Under the pieces are notes generated by a model. It saw only the letters and a program-made list of their open reading frames with translations, had not been told where the DNA came from and made no database searches. From contig JAQGHS010000283.1 of assembly GCA_028291605.1 (NCBI GenBank), positions 1-44,170 of the forward strand: DNA of 44,170 nt, read 5' to 3'. Position 1 is the stretch's first letter. Each line of letters starts with the position of its first letter. This document shows positions 1 to 8,526 of this stretch, one piece after another. The DNA is from Planctomycetaceae bacterium. Its GTDB lineage: Bacteria > Planctomycetota > Planctomycetia > Planctomycetales > Planctomycetaceae. The translations under genes and the position numbers were made by a program.

Positions 1-830
1 ACTGCAGGGTGATTGATTGGTCGGCTGGAATTTATGCTCAACAGATCGCTCAGCACTTCCACAACTGCGGGAGCCACATCCGGACGAGCTCGTGACAGGT
101 CGTCAGCGACGCTGGATTGCGGGCCCCGTAACATGTCGGCGGCCGAGTCGCCTTCGAATGGCAGACGGCCGGTCAATACACGAAACAGGATCAAACCGAG
201 TTGATATAGATCCTTGCCGGCTCCTTGAAGCTGCGGTGCGGAGATCACGGTATCGAAGTCCCCCAGCGGACCTGATGCCGGACTGCGTTGCTGCGATTCC
301 AATCCCGCGGATCGGGCGACTCGCCGTGCCGCTCCCAATTCGGTGAGCTTAATGAGGCCCGTGCGGGTATTCACCAGGATATGCGCGGCCTGGACGTCCC
401 CGTGTATCAGGCCGGCGTGCAGCAAGTCGTCCAATCCCTGGGCACATTGTCGCGCGATCCACAGTGCCTGACGAAGAGGAAAGCGACCGAATTCCTGCAG
501 CAGTTGATCCAGCGTGTCTCCCTCAAACCATTCACGGACGATGTAGCGTGGACTTTCCTGGAGATGGGATTCCACCAATCGCTCAAGCAATTGACTAGAC
601 ACGAGTTGCGCCACGGCAGCGTCGTTTTCCAAGGTGGCCCGAGCTGTTGGATTCGCTTCCCATTCCGCACGCAGTTGCTTCCAGGCAAACAGTTCGTAGG
701 TCGAGCGATGCCGTACCTGCCAGATATCGCAATAGGTCCCGGAACTCCACAATTCCAACAGCTCATATCCCGAATCCCAGACGCGCTGGTGATCAACGCT
801 CGAACCCAAGCCGGAAGTCATTGTAGACAT
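1..830 (-). CDS. Ser/Thr protein kinase-like protein, degenerate active site (3' end outside window)
   Basis: The reading frame is open from an ATG at 830 to the left edge, about 276 residues, and is partial. The Hanks-kinase layout can be followed: a lysine in an FAWKQL context (K51, the VAIK position), an IHGDV catalytic loop (H143, D145), a KLTELG segment where DFG is expected (E164-G166), an SAPQL segment like the APE region, then DLYQLGLILFRVLTGRLPF, typical of subdomains IX-X. The glycine-rich loop near residues 25-33 keeps one glycine. The Asn that normally follows the catalytic Asp by five residues is His150, and the DFG Asp is Glu. Both Mg-binding residues are therefore changed, which suggests a pseudokinase. 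An in-frame ATG at 821 is an alternative start; AGAGG about 10 bases upstream favours 830. The family call is confident; catalytic inactivity is inferred. Confidence 0.8.
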   Translation of the reverse strand, partial: MSTMTSGLGSSVDHQRVWDSGYELLELWSSGTYCDIWQVRHRSTYELFAWKQLRAEWEANPTARATLENDAAVAQLVSSQLLERLVESHLQESPRYIVREWFEGDTLDQLLQEFGRFPLRQALWIARQCAQGLDDLLHAGLIHGDVQAAHILVNTRTGLIKLTELGAARRVARSAGLESQQRSPASGPLGDFDTVISAPQLQGAGKDLYQLGLILFRVLTGRLPFEGDSAADMLRGPQSSVADDLSRARPDVAPAVVEVLSDLLSINSSRPINHPA

Positions 831-975
831 GATTAGACCTCTGGGAGAGATAGGTAAACCAAGTGGGATTGATTTGGGAGTGACGAGAGCCACGGAGGAG
901 CGAATATCCAAATCTATCGGCAAATTGCGAGGACTGGCATGACCTTGCCAATATCGTGGACTCTGAAGGCGCCTT

Positions 976-1043
976 TCTTCGTGTCCTTCGTGATCTTCTG
1001 TTCAAAAACGGATTGGAACAGAAGGTCACAAAGGACACGAAGG
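976..1043. repeat. Long hairpin, three-unit arms (CACGAAGG type), copy 1
   Basis: Inverted repeat with arms 976-1003 and 1016-1043 (28 bases, a few mismatches) and a 12-base loop. Read on the plus strand, the right arm is three tandem units of about 9 bases: ACAGAAGGT, CACAAAGGA, CACGAAGG. It lies in the 441-base gap between the divergent kinase and sppA genes. The second copy is at 4960-5026. Confidence 0.85.
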
Positions 1044-1140
1044 TTGGCTAATCGAGTGCAGGAGTTTATGTGGGGGCTTCTAAAACGTCAGATGCCTGTC
1101 CCGATTACTTGTCTCCGGTCTTTCGACTCCCGCCTGACTT

Positions 1141-1171
1141 AGCGGCTCGGCGTGAGCCTCGCCCTCCCATC
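1141..1171 (+). repeat. REP-like element, CCCTCCCAT family, single copy
   Basis: Short self-complementary unit: GGCTC-GGCGT-GAGCC followed by TCGCCCTCCCATC. Nearly the same unit occurs at 12491-12524 (inverted), 12551-12583, 13671-13699 (inverted) and 13727-13757. This copy is unpaired and lies about 100 bases upstream of sppA. Confidence 0.7.
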
Positions 1172-1271
1172 GACCTGTTCTGGCCAGCGTGGCTACGGCT
1201 GCTTTCCCATTGGCCGGTCGTGAATGTAGAATCAGTGCAGCGGAGAACTACAGTCTTGAAGGATCGTGTTA

Positions 1272-2315
1272 ATGGATTCGTCACAGGTACCTCAAACCCC
1301 CTCACCTTCTGTCACCGGTGGAACTCCCCCGCCACCGCCCCCACGGAGACATCTCGGGCGGCGGCTGTTGCGTTGGGCAGTGGGCCTCGCGCTGCTGATT
1401 TCGCTGCTGGCGAACTTCAGTCAGTGGGTGGTGACTTCGACGTTGTTCACCAGTCATCCTGGACCGGTCGAGGAATTCCATGCCGGTAGCCATACTGCCA
1501 CAGACAAACTGGTGATCATTGAGGTCACCGGCACGATCATGCCCCCGTTCTCGCAACGCACTCTGCGGGCAATCAAGCATGCTCTCGAGGACAAACACGT
1601 CAAAGGAGTACTGCTGCAGATCGACAGCCCTGGCGGATTTGTGGCGGACAGCCATCAGATCTACCATCGGTTGAAAGAACTCGCGGAGAAGAAACCGATC
1701 GTTGTGTCGATGAAAAGCATGGCCGCGTCGGGTGGCTACTATGTGGCGATGGGAGCGGGTGAAAAGGCGAAAATCTTCGCTGAGCCCACGACGTGGACGG
1801 GCTCGATTGGCGTGATCATCCCGCGCTACGAGTTTCTCGGTCTGAAGGAAAAGTTGGGGATCGACTCGAAGCCATTGAAGACGGGCGAGTTCAAAGATGC
1901 CCTGAGTCCTTTCCATCCGTTATCCGAGAATGAAAAAGCGGTCTGGGATAACATCCTGCAGCAGGCCTTCGACCGGTTTATCAACGTCATCGATCAGAAC
2001 CGTGAAAAACTGACGCGAGAGAACGTCAAGAAGCTGGCCACCGGGCAGATCTACACGGCGGATGACGCCCTGAAGTTTGGATTGGTCGATGCGATTGGCT
2101 ACGAAGAGGATGCCTTGAACGAACTGAAATCGATCGTGAAAGTCACCGATCCGAAGATCATCAAATACGAATTCCAAGCGGGGTTCGTCGATTTGCTGCT
2201 GGGTTCGCAAGCCCGTCAGGATCCGGCAGTGCAGTGGCGAGACTGGCTCGAGGCCACGGTACCCCGTGCGATGTTCTATTGCTCGTGGGCTCCGGCGATT
2301 CCCCACAGTCGGTAA
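1272..2315 (+). CDS. sppA: Signal peptide peptidase SppA, S49 family
   Basis: A 347-residue membrane serine protease of the SppA type, which degrades leftover signal peptides in or at the membrane. A short cytosolic Pro-rich N-terminus (six prolines at 19-24) and an Arg-rich patch precede one membrane segment at about 36-57. The S49 domain follows: the IDSPGG motif (117-122), the nucleophile in MAASGGYYVA (S153), TGSIGVI (176-182) and the general-base lysine in TGEFKDALSPF (K208). The length fits the short, single-domain SppA form found in Gram-positive bacteria and many others, not the 67-kDa E. coli form. The ATG at 1272 is preferred; a GTG two codons upstream is possible. It stands alone between two intergenic repeat elements. 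Confidence 0.93.
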   Translation: MDSSQVPQTPSPSVTGGTPPPPPPRRHLGRRLLRWAVGLALLISLLANFSQWVVTSTLFTSHPGPVEEFHAGSHTATDKLVIIEVTGTIMPPFSQRTLRAIKHALEDKHVKGVLLQIDSPGGFVADSHQIYHRLKELAEKKPIVVSMKSMAASGGYYVAMGAGEKAKIFAEPTTWTGSIGVIIPRYEFLGLKEKLGIDSKPLKTGEFKDALSPFHPLSENEKAVWDNILQQAFDRFINVIDQNREKLTRENVKKLATGQIYTADDALKFGLVDAIGYEEDALNELKSIVKVTDPKIIKYEFQAGFVDLLLGSQARQDPAVQWRDWLEATVPRAMFYCSWAPAIPHSR

Positions 2316-2347
2316 TTGACACCGCATCAATTTCGTTGGCTGTGACC

Positions 2348-2535
2348 TGCGATTACGCAGAAAATGCAGATTTTTTGCCACAGATTAACACAGATTAAAC
2401 ACGGATTGGTTCATCCTTTCCGAGGCACTTCAGGCAGGATCAACTCGATGGTTACGCATCAGATTCAGAATTTTAGATAGCGTGATTTTCGTGGTCTTAA
2501 TCCGTGTTCAATCTGTGTCAATCCGTGGCTAAAAA
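2348..2535. repeat. Long hairpin, three-unit arms (CACAGATT type) with an adjoining tandem trimer
   Basis: Inverted repeat with arms 2371-2407 and 2499-2535 (37 bases, about four mismatches) and a spacer of about 90 bases. The arm consists of units CACAGATTAA, CACAGATTAAA and CACGGATT. Directly before the left arm (2348-2370) is another 9-base-periodic trimer, TGCGATTA / CGCAGAAAA / TGCAGATTT, which starts with a small palindrome CTGCG-ATTA-CGCAG. The element fills most of the 251-base gap between sppA and the next gene. Confidence 0.85.
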
Positions 2536-2566
2536 CTCTTCGAATTCAAGAACTTGAGTATCACAC

Positions 2567-2953
2567 ATGACTATCGCCTCACGCGTCGGGCTGCTGATCT
2601 GCCAGGACTTGTTGTTCATCAGCAAAGTGACCGGCATCGCCGGTAGTCTGGGCTATCAGATCGAGACTGCCAACTTGAAGCAGGGGTTTATCAAGGCTGC
2701 GGTCGGCGGTTATGCCTGCATTATTTTCGACTTGAGCCTGCAGCCATTTGCGGTGGCCGATCTGACCCGCACTCTCCGAGATACTCCACCCACGCCGGTC
2801 ATTGCGTTTGGGGCTCACGTGGACACAAAACGGTTGGCGGAAGCACGTGCAGCAGGATGCCGCGAAGTCCTGCCACGCAGCCAGTTCAACATGCAAATGC
2901 CAGAGATTCTGACGCGCTATCTAGGCCCGCCAGAAGAAGCGCCTCAAACATGA
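2567..2953 (+). CDS. Response-regulator receiver-like protein, stand-alone
   Basis: 128 residues with the alternating strand/helix pattern of a CheY-type receiver and no output domain. The segment CIIFDLSL puts an Asp (D55) at the end of the third strand, where the phosphoacceptor lies. Other signature positions are poor. The N-terminal acidic pair is only Q13-D14, the Thr/Ser of strand 4 is replaced in VIAFGAHVD, and the usual Lys-Pro of strand 5 reads LPRSQF. It may be a receiver that binds partners without normal phosphotransfer. No histidine kinase is next to it. It is flanked on both sides by hairpin repeats, and no strong ribosome binding site precedes the ATG. Confidence 0.6.
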   Translation: MTIASRVGLLICQDLLFISKVTGIAGSLGYQIETANLKQGFIKAAVGGYACIIFDLSLQPFAVADLTRTLRDTPPTPVIAFGAHVDTKRLAEARAAGCREVLPRSQFNMQMPEILTRYLGPPEEAPQT

Positions 2954-3049
2954 AATCCCAGTGGTCCGATCCGTCTCATAAATGCAACGGGACAAGTGGA
3001 ACAGACTAAGAGTCCCTAACAACACTTCTTGTCACACGATCTCTCCGTC

Positions 3050-3128
3050 CTTATTCGTGTCATTTGTGTGATTCGTGGGTTTTCTCAGGAATTTCTTAAC
3101 CACGAATCTTACGAAATACACGAATAAG
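3050..3128. repeat. Long hairpin, three-unit arms (CACGAAT type), copy 1
   Basis: Arms 3050-3081 and 3096-3128 with a loop of about 14 bases. The right arm reads CACGAATCT / TACGAAATA / CACGAATAA, again a 9-base period. It lies between two convergent genes and may help end transcription from both sides, but no poly-T tract follows. Confidence 0.85.
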
Positions 3129-3200
3129 TCATGGCGACTGCAAACTGTGATTGAGATTAGAATTGATCGACTGTGGTTTTGTCAGCGATTCTAAGAAATG

Positions 3201-4838
3201 CTATTCCGCTTTCGCAGTCAATTCGGGAACGTCGATCGTCAAGGTTCGCAACTGGCCGTAGCGTTCAATCAAAATCGGTAGCGGCGAAGGGGATTCCAGC
3301 AGCAGCTTGCGGCATTCTTCGCCCGATTTGAAGTTTTCGCCGTTCACCTGCAGAATCCGGTCGTTGAATTTCAACCCAGCGACTTCGGCGGGCGAGCCGA
3401 CTTCCAACAGATTGATGGCCACGACGCCAGGTTCCGCCGGGTCTTCTCGCCAATTGATGCCAATGCGAACGGGCTTGCCGACGAGCGGCAGTTGCACGCG
3501 TATTGGCTTTTCCTGGCCCGGTCGTATCGCATGAATTCGAACCGGACTGGGAGCCCGCAAGATCAGGCCCGCGAGATTCGTTTGCGGTGCGATCTCCGTG
3601 TCGCCGAACTTGATGATCCGATCTCCAGACTGCAAACCGACGACAGCAGGAGCCGTCTGGGGATAGACTCGAGCGATGACCCTTCCCGGTCCGGCATCGG
3701 CCGGTGCCAGCGTCAATGCGAGCCGTGGCTCGGCGGCGGGCAACGGTGCCTCTCGCTGTTGTTGAACGGCCGGAGTTTCCTGGAATGCGGCATCACGGAA
3801 ACGAGGCAGTTCCAGGGCATTTGCCAGCGCTCGCGAATTGCCGTACATCCAGCGGGCGATGTTTTGAATCCCGGCATAATTAACCTTGTCGACATCATCA
3901 CTCGGCTTGTGATAGTCATCATGAAAGCCCGTGAAGGGCATGATGAATGGGATCTTTCGCTCATAGAACGGCCAATGATCGCTGTTGTCTTCGACGGTCC
4001 ATGAGAAGTTCAATTTGATATTGGTTTGTCGATTTTGTTCGCTCATGAGTCGACGCAGACCGGGCAACGTGCGAATGCCGGTGACTTCCATCCCGGAATC
4101 CTTGAGGCGTCCGACCATATCCATGTTGACTATGCAGCGCAGGGCCGAGAGCTGGCACGTGGGATGAGCCAGCCAGTGCTTGGAACCCAGCAGACCGTGT
4201 TCTTCGCTGTCCCAGAGGGCAAAGATGATCGAACGCCTGGGATGCTCGCCGCTGACCTGCCAGGCCTGAGCGATCTCCAGTACGGTCGACACGCCGCTGG
4301 CGTTGTCATCGGCACCATTGTGGATGAACCCGACGGGACCATTGCTAGTTTCAGCGGTCCCGTAACCGACATGGTCGTAATGGGCTCCGATCAGAATGAA
4401 TTCATTCTTCAGCTTGGGATCACTACCCGGCAGCAAGCCGAGGATGTTGCGGCACTCGTTGCCAAACTCTTGAAAATAGGTGGTCGCCGAAACGCTGCTC
4501 GTCAAGTTGGACTTGCGCAATTGCTGAGCAATATAGATCCCGGCGGCATGCCCCCCGCGAGACCCGGCATTGCGACCTTCGAACGTGTCGCTGGCCAGGG
4601 TGTGGATGTGCTGTTGGACATCTTTGGCCAGGATCGAGTCCACACCGAGCTGAAACGCGTCATCTTCTTCGGCACCTGCTGGGTGTCCTCCAGCAAGTAT
4701 GACCGCGACGAAACAAACGATTGCGGCGATGTCTGGTCGCACCCATTTCGACAGTTCGCCGAACGGTCTGGCCCACTTCCGGGACTTTTCATGGCTTCGC
4801 ATGCCCGCACTCCTGAGAAACGGCAGATTCAGGCCCAC
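3201..4838 (-). CDS. Secreted M28-family Zn-peptidase with C-terminal PDZ domains
   Basis: 545 residues; probably an exported aminopeptidase-type enzyme. A hydrophobic segment at about 36-56 ending in AGGHPAGAEE looks like a signal peptide; an internal ATG (M13) may be the true start. The M28 domain has all expected ligands: GAHYDHVG (H153, D155), GADDNASG (D177), WDSEEHG (E212 catalytic, E213 metal), NMDMVGR and a final YHKPSDD (H310). After a Gln/Pro-rich linker (about 355-375) come two PDZ-like stretches, RVYPQTAPAVVGLQSGDRII and VGSPAEVAGLKFNDRILQVNG. Planctomycete M28 proteins often carry PDZ tails. The neighbours are not functionally related and the substrate is unknown. Confidence 0.88.
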   Translation of the reverse strand: MGLNLPFLRSAGMRSHEKSRKWARPFGELSKWVRPDIAAIVCFVAVILAGGHPAGAEEDDAFQLGVDSILAKDVQQHIHTLASDTFEGRNAGSRGGHAAGIYIAQQLRKSNLTSSVSATTYFQEFGNECRNILGLLPGSDPKLKNEFILIGAHYDHVGYGTAETSNGPVGFIHNGADDNASGVSTVLEIAQAWQVSGEHPRRSIIFALWDSEEHGLLGSKHWLAHPTCQLSALRCIVNMDMVGRLKDSGMEVTGIRTLPGLRRLMSEQNRQTNIKLNFSWTVEDNSDHWPFYERKIPFIMPFTGFHDDYHKPSDDVDKVNYAGIQNIARWMYGNSRALANALELPRFRDAAFQETPAVQQQREAPLPAAEPRLALTLAPADAGPGRVIARVYPQTAPAVVGLQSGDRIIKFGDTEIAPQTNLAGLILRAPSPVRIHAIRPGQEKPIRVQLPLVGKPVRIGINWREDPAEPGVVAINLLEVGSPAEVAGLKFNDRILQVNGENFKSGEECRKLLLESPSPLPILIERYGQLRTLTIDVPELTAKAE

Positions 4839-4959
4839 CTTGGCCGGTGGGAAATCGTACCCGAAATCTCGCGACAGCGCGTATGCGAGTTTTTGGACTT
4901 TTTGTATGAATTTAATTGAGTACAGCGGAAAATCGTTCGACGCACTCTAGACTTGTATT

Positions 4960-5026
4960 CCTTCGTGACCTTTTGTGTCCTTCTGTTCCGATCATTTTGA
5001 ACAGAAGAACACAAAGGTCACGAAGG
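4960..5026. repeat. Long hairpin, three-unit arms (CACGAAGG type), copy 2
   Basis: Arms 4960-4988 and 4999-5026 with a 10-base loop. It is the same family as 976-1043 (outer unit CACGAAGG, inner unit ACAGAAG), with the middle units exchanged. It lies in the 303-base gap between the M28 gene and the SMP-30 gene. Confidence 0.85.
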
Positions 5027-5092
5027 GGAAGCGAAGTTCAGTGTAGTGGCAACTCCTAACCATCAAACGAAGGAAGAGTTAAGACTTGTCGG

Positions 5093-5121
5093 AAATCCGC
5101 GTCATCTGCGAAATCTGTGGA
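5093..5121 (-). repeat. Solitary three-unit arm (CACAGATT/CGCAGAT type)
   Basis: Read on the minus strand this is CACAGATTT / CGCAGATGA / CGCGGATTT, three 9-base units like one arm of the long hairpins. No matching second arm was seen in this gap. It lies just past the stop codon of the SMP-30 gene. Confidence 0.55.
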
Positions 5122-5141
5122 TCAAAGATCGTTACGCAGTA

Positions 5142-6107
5142 TTACTGGCGGTGATCCGCACGAAGTTCCAGTTTCCGCTGGATCCGGGCTTCTCGTACAG
5201 GGTGGCCTCGAAAACCTTTCACCTTGACCTTGGCGTGAAAGACGCCAGGTGGCTCGCCGGTCGTACAGAAGATCTCGTCATTGTCGACGCCGCCGAAGGT
5301 AATATTGCTGACGACTTTCGAGGGAATATTCAGATAGGCCAAGACCTTCCCGGCAGAGGAAACCACAGTAATCCGGCCTTTTCCTGTTTCCTTCCGATGA
5401 AAATCGGCGACCCACAGATTCCCGTCGGCATCAAACGCACAGCCATCGCCCCCCGCGCCGCCCAGTTCGTAAAACGTGGTTGGCGTGCCAAGCGGCTGGG
5501 TTTCCTCGAGAATCGTATACTTAAGGACCTTCTGGGTCTGTGATTCCACGACGTAGAGATTCTGACCGCTCGGGTCGACATCCAGACCGTTGGGGAATGC
5601 CAGGCCACCGGCGATCTTGTCGACCTGCCCGGCAGCCGTCACCCGAAAAATGCTGCCGATGGGCTTGTCGGCCGATGAGCCTGCCGGATCGGTCCAGTAA
5701 ATGCTGCCTTTGGCATCCGCTGTCAGATCATTCAGGCTATTTAAGGGCTGGTCGCCAGACTTCTCGGCAACGACCCCTATCGTTCCATCCGCTGCGAGAT
5801 TCAAAATGGCGTGGTATTTGTTGTCACAGATCAGGATGTCGCCATTTTCGCGCAGAAAAGTTCCGGCGGGGTTCAGATCGAGAAATTTGGTCACTTTCCG
5901 ATCTTTGTCCACGCGCAGGAGCGCACCACTACAGAAGAAGACTTCGCCGTTGCGCCAGGTGGGGCCTTCAGAATATCCAGGGGCTTCGGCATAGTGCGTG
6001 ACCTCCAGCGTTGCCAAGCGTTGTGCCAGCTCACCGGTCGGTTCCTGAGCAAACACGTGAGAGGCACTGAGAACAAGCCCCCAAACTACCCAGTTTTTCA
6101 AAAACAT
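5142..6107 (-). CDS. SMP-30/gluconolactonase-family beta-propeller protein, exported
   Basis: 321 residues beginning with a clear signal peptide (MFLKNWVVWGLVLSASHVFA, cleavage about residue 20). The mature part has the six-bladed SMP-30/gluconolactonase fold signature: YSEGPTW (metal-ligand Glu), LNSLNDLTAD (Asn), AFPNGLDVDPSG (Asn) and GGDGCAFDADGNLWVADF (Asp). In this family these residues bind one divalent cation and hydrolyse sugar lactones, but the substrate cannot be read from sequence. AAGG about 10 bases upstream supports the ATG. It precedes the M28 gene on the same strand, but 303 bases containing a hairpin separate them, so co-transcription is doubtful. Confidence 0.88.
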   Translation of the reverse strand: MFLKNWVVWGLVLSASHVFAQEPTGELAQRLATLEVTHYAEAPGYSEGPTWRNGEVFFCSGALLRVDKDRKVTKFLDLNPAGTFLRENGDILICDNKYHAILNLAADGTIGVVAEKSGDQPLNSLNDLTADAKGSIYWTDPAGSSADKPIGSIFRVTAAGQVDKIAGGLAFPNGLDVDPSGQNLYVVESQTQKVLKYTILEETQPLGTPTTFYELGGAGGDGCAFDADGNLWVADFHRKETGKGRITVVSSAGKVLAYLNIPSKVVSNITFGGVDNDEIFCTTGEPPGVFHAKVKVKGFRGHPVREARIQRKLELRADHRQ

Positions 6108-6530
6108 ATCAACACGCCTTCAACCGACAACAATTACGCACCTGAACGAAATCTTCATACTCCGGTAGAATAAACGGGTAGTGATATGAAAACAACCTCG
6201 CAATCATTCGGACGTGGAAATACCCATGTCGGGGGACGGGATCCAAAGTGGCACTCACCTTTGATGACCAGTTCGGAAATCGGGTCTCGACCCAATCAGC
6301 CGGCACGCGATCGCGTTCGGTTCGGCGGGAAATTCGAGTCGATTGTCGCCCGAACCGTGGGCTAGCGTCCAACGGCTGATTTATCGATCGAAAAAGCGAG
6401 CGCCATTTGCCTGAAGCCCCGTTCTACGAATCAACTTAGAGGTTGTCGCTTGCGGCGAAATCCACTGCCGGGGACAATCTGACGAATCGTGCCAATCGGC
6501 CTATTTCCAGTTTTTCAACAAGGAACAAAC
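6108..6530. other. Intergenic gap between divergent genes, no element seen
   Basis: A 423-base stretch with no gene I can support and none of the palindromic repeat families seen in other gaps. It must hold the promoters of the SMP-30 gene (minus) and the 6531 gene (plus), but no clear -35/-10 pair stands out. An 87-codon frame on the minus strand here was rejected. Confidence 0.5.
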
Positions 6531-7121
6531 ATGTTGAAGCAACTTTCTCTCAGTGGTTTGGTCCTCATCTGTGGCTTGCTTCTGACGGTGCCTGGGCAGC
6601 AGATCGTGGCCGCCGATCAAGCGGTTAAAGAAGAAAAACCTGCCGCAGAAGCGGAACCCAAGCCCGCCGCGAAACTCGATCAAGCCGAGTTGGAAAAAGA
6701 GTTCGAGAAGACGATGTCGGGATCGGTACTCGTTGGCCGATTCACTGTGGTGGGCAAGGAAAACGAGGAGCCGAAAGAAGAACGCTACACCATTACCAAG
6801 GTGAAGAAACAGGACGATGGTGAGTGGATCTTCCTGGTGCGCATTCAATATGGCAAGAACGACAATCAAGTCCCTCTGAAACTAAAGGTCGAATGGGCGG
6901 GGGATACCCCAGTCATTACTCTGACCGATTTGACGATCCCCGGAATGGGGACGTTTACCTCACGCGTCTTGATTTATCGCGGCTGGTACGCCGGAACGTG
7001 GCAGCACGGCAAGGTCGGCGGGCACCTGTTTGGTCGCATTGAAAAGCTGACTGAAGAGAAGAAGACAGAGAAGAAGCCCGCGGAAGAAAAGAAGTCGGCA
7101 GAGAAAACGAATAAGGAATAG
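6531..7121 (+). CDS. Small exported protein with Lys/Glu-rich tail, unknown function
   Basis: 196 residues. The ATG at 6531 is chosen because AAGGA lies 6 bases upstream and because it gives a typical signal peptide (hydrophobic core SLSGLVLICGLLLTV, cleavage near VAA-DQA). A charged linker rich in Ala, Glu, Lys and Pro follows. A compact domain of about 110 residues, rich in beta strands, runs from SVLVGRFTVVGKENEEP to LIYRGWYAGTWQHG and ends in GHLFGRIEKL; it reads like a small barrel. The C-terminus is almost only Lys, Glu, Ala and Thr. I do not recognise a named family. Similar secreted proteins occur in planctomycetes. The next gene follows after 99 bases on the same strand. Confidence 0.8.
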   Translation: MLKQLSLSGLVLICGLLLTVPGQQIVAADQAVKEEKPAAEAEPKPAAKLDQAELEKEFEKTMSGSVLVGRFTVVGKENEEPKEERYTITKVKKQDDGEWIFLVRIQYGKNDNQVPLKLKVEWAGDTPVITLTDLTIPGMGTFTSRVLIYRGWYAGTWQHGKVGGHLFGRIEKLTEEKKTEKKPAEEKKSAEKTNKE

Positions 7122-7132
7122 TCCGAGAGCAT

Positions 7133-7169
7133 TCGTGCTCCCCTCTCCCCGGAGTACCAGGGCGAGGGA
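7133..7169 (+). repeat. REP-like element, single hairpin
   Basis: Contains CCCCGG-AGTA-CCAGGG, an imperfect stem with a 4-base loop, flanked by CTCCCCT and GGCGAGGGAG. It has the same small-stem design as the other REP-like elements but is unpaired here. It could act as a weak terminator between the 6531 and 7221 genes. Confidence 0.45.
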
Positions 7170-7220
7170 GCGAAGAAATATGTTTAGTCCGCTCAAACAC
7201 TGACAATTGAAATCGACCTC

Positions 7221-8111
7221 ATGACTGAACTCAACCGTCGAACCTTTCTCGGCAGCACGCTGATCGCAGGCACCGCTGCAGCCGCATTGCAAGCCGCAGA
7301 GCCCTCCGCTGATGTCAGCCAGATCGGCAAAACGCCGCACACCAAATTCGCCGTGAACGTCGAAATGTGGTGGACCAAGCTGCCGTTTCTCGAGCGGATC
7401 AAAATGGCGGCCAAGTATGGGTTTCCCGCAGTGGAAATCTGGCCGTGGCAGGGCCGCGACATTGATGCGATTGCCGGGTTGAGCAAGGACCTCGGCATCG
7501 CGATTGCGCAATTCACCGGCTGGGGTTTTACACCCGGATTGAACGATCCCAAGAACCACCCCGACTTCGTCAAGGCGGTCACCGCGGGTTGTGCTGTCGC
7601 CAAGCGTTTGAATTGCAAATTGATGACCGTCGTCGGTGGTAACGATCAACCGGGAATGACACAGGTCCAGATGCACGACAACATCATCCAGGGACTGAAG
7701 CTGGCCGCGCCCATTGCGGAAGCGAACGATGTCACGTTAATTCTCGAACCGATGAATATTCGCGTCGATCACAAGGGTCATTGCCTGTACGGCAGCGCCC
7801 CGTCGATTCGCATTTGTCAGGCGGTCGGTTCATCGCATGTGAAGATCAACTGGGACCTGTACCACATGCATATCACTGAAGGGGATTTGTGTGGTCACCT
7901 GAAAGAGGGGATCGAAACCAAGACGATCGGTTATTTGCAATTGGCCGATCATCCGGGACGAAATGAACCAGGGACCGGTGAGATCTACTACAACCGCGTC
8001 TTGAAAGAAGCATACGATCTGGGGTATCGCGGATTTGTCGGATTGGAATGCCGGCCCAAGGGGGCCGAGCATGACGCGGCAGTGGCCGTGGCGAAAGCCG
8101 ATATCTGGTAG
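7221..8111 (+). CDS. Hydroxypyruvate isomerase-like TIM-barrel protein with Tat-type leader
   Basis: 296 residues of the xylose-isomerase-like TIM-barrel superfamily. The best match by eye is the hydroxypyruvate isomerase (Hyi/OtnI) group: LILEPMN (E176), NWDLYHMHI (D212), a long motif containing ADHPGRNEPGTGEI, and GLECRP (E276). E176 and E276 are the expected catalytic pair. Unlike enterobacterial Hyi, it starts with NRRTFLGSTLIAG, a twin-arginine-like export leader, so it probably acts outside the cytoplasm. This leader-plus-barrel arrangement is common in planctomycetes, where such proteins are annotated as sugar phosphate isomerase/epimerase. True substrate unknown. The start ATG has only a weak ribosome binding site. 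Confidence 0.88.
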   Translation: MTELNRRTFLGSTLIAGTAAAALQAAEPSADVSQIGKTPHTKFAVNVEMWWTKLPFLERIKMAAKYGFPAVEIWPWQGRDIDAIAGLSKDLGIAIAQFTGWGFTPGLNDPKNHPDFVKAVTAGCAVAKRLNCKLMTVVGGNDQPGMTQVQMHDNIIQGLKLAAPIAEANDVTLILEPMNIRVDHKGHCLYGSAPSIRICQAVGSSHVKINWDLYHMHITEGDLCGHLKEGIETKTIGYLQLADHPGRNEPGTGEIYYNRVLKEAYDLGYRGFVGLECRPKGAEHDAAVAVAKADIW

Positions 8112-8149
8112 ATTGGCTAACAAAACATCGCGTTGGACATGGGAGTATG

Positions 8150-8271
8150 AACCACGAATCACACAAATGACACGAATCTAATTCTTTCAAAGTGTACGCA
8201 AAGAAACAGCGATCCGACTTCCGTAATGATCCAATTCATCCAAATTCGTGTCATTCGAATTATTCGTGGTT
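8150..8271. repeat. Long hairpin, three-unit arms (CACGAAT type), copy 2
   Basis: Arms 8150-8177 and 8244-8271 with a spacer of about 66 bases. The left arm reads CACGAATCA / CACAAATGA / CACGAAT. It lies in the 415-base gap between the isomerase and the first GTPase gene; the rest of that gap (8272-8526) shows nothing I can name. Confidence 0.85.
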
Positions 8272-8526
8272 AAAAGTGCCCTCACTTGCTCAATAAACAA
8301 TGAGCCACGATTTCCAGGTTTTGATAGGCGTTGGTAGAAGAATTCGTAAAAATTCTTAGGTTTGTTCGTATCCAGCGGAAGTCTTACGACGTTACGCTCC
8401 TTGAGGAATGAACGAAAACCAAGTCAGTCAGTTGGTCGAGAGTATAATGGCCGATGGGTTCCGCCAGGGTGGGCGGTGCTCGACAAAATTACCAATCCAT
8501 GCGTGGGCCATGGCGGAATTGAATAC

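Noticed and set aside
976-1043. Possible rho-independent terminator
   Set aside because: It lies between divergent genes, has a low-GC arm and no T-run; it belongs to the three-unit hairpin family.
2348-2535. CRISPR-like repetition
   Set aside because: The short periodic units have no spacers of constant length and occur as inverted arms; no cas genes are nearby.
6109-6372. 87-codon frame on the minus strand in the gap upstream of the SMP-30 gene
   Set aside because: No ribosome binding site, Arg-rich random-looking composition, no recognisable fold; more likely chance in GC-rich DNA.
8362-8526. In-frame N-terminal extension of the first GTPase
   Set aside because: The 55 extra residues have no protein-like pattern and the conserved part starts after the ATG at 8527.
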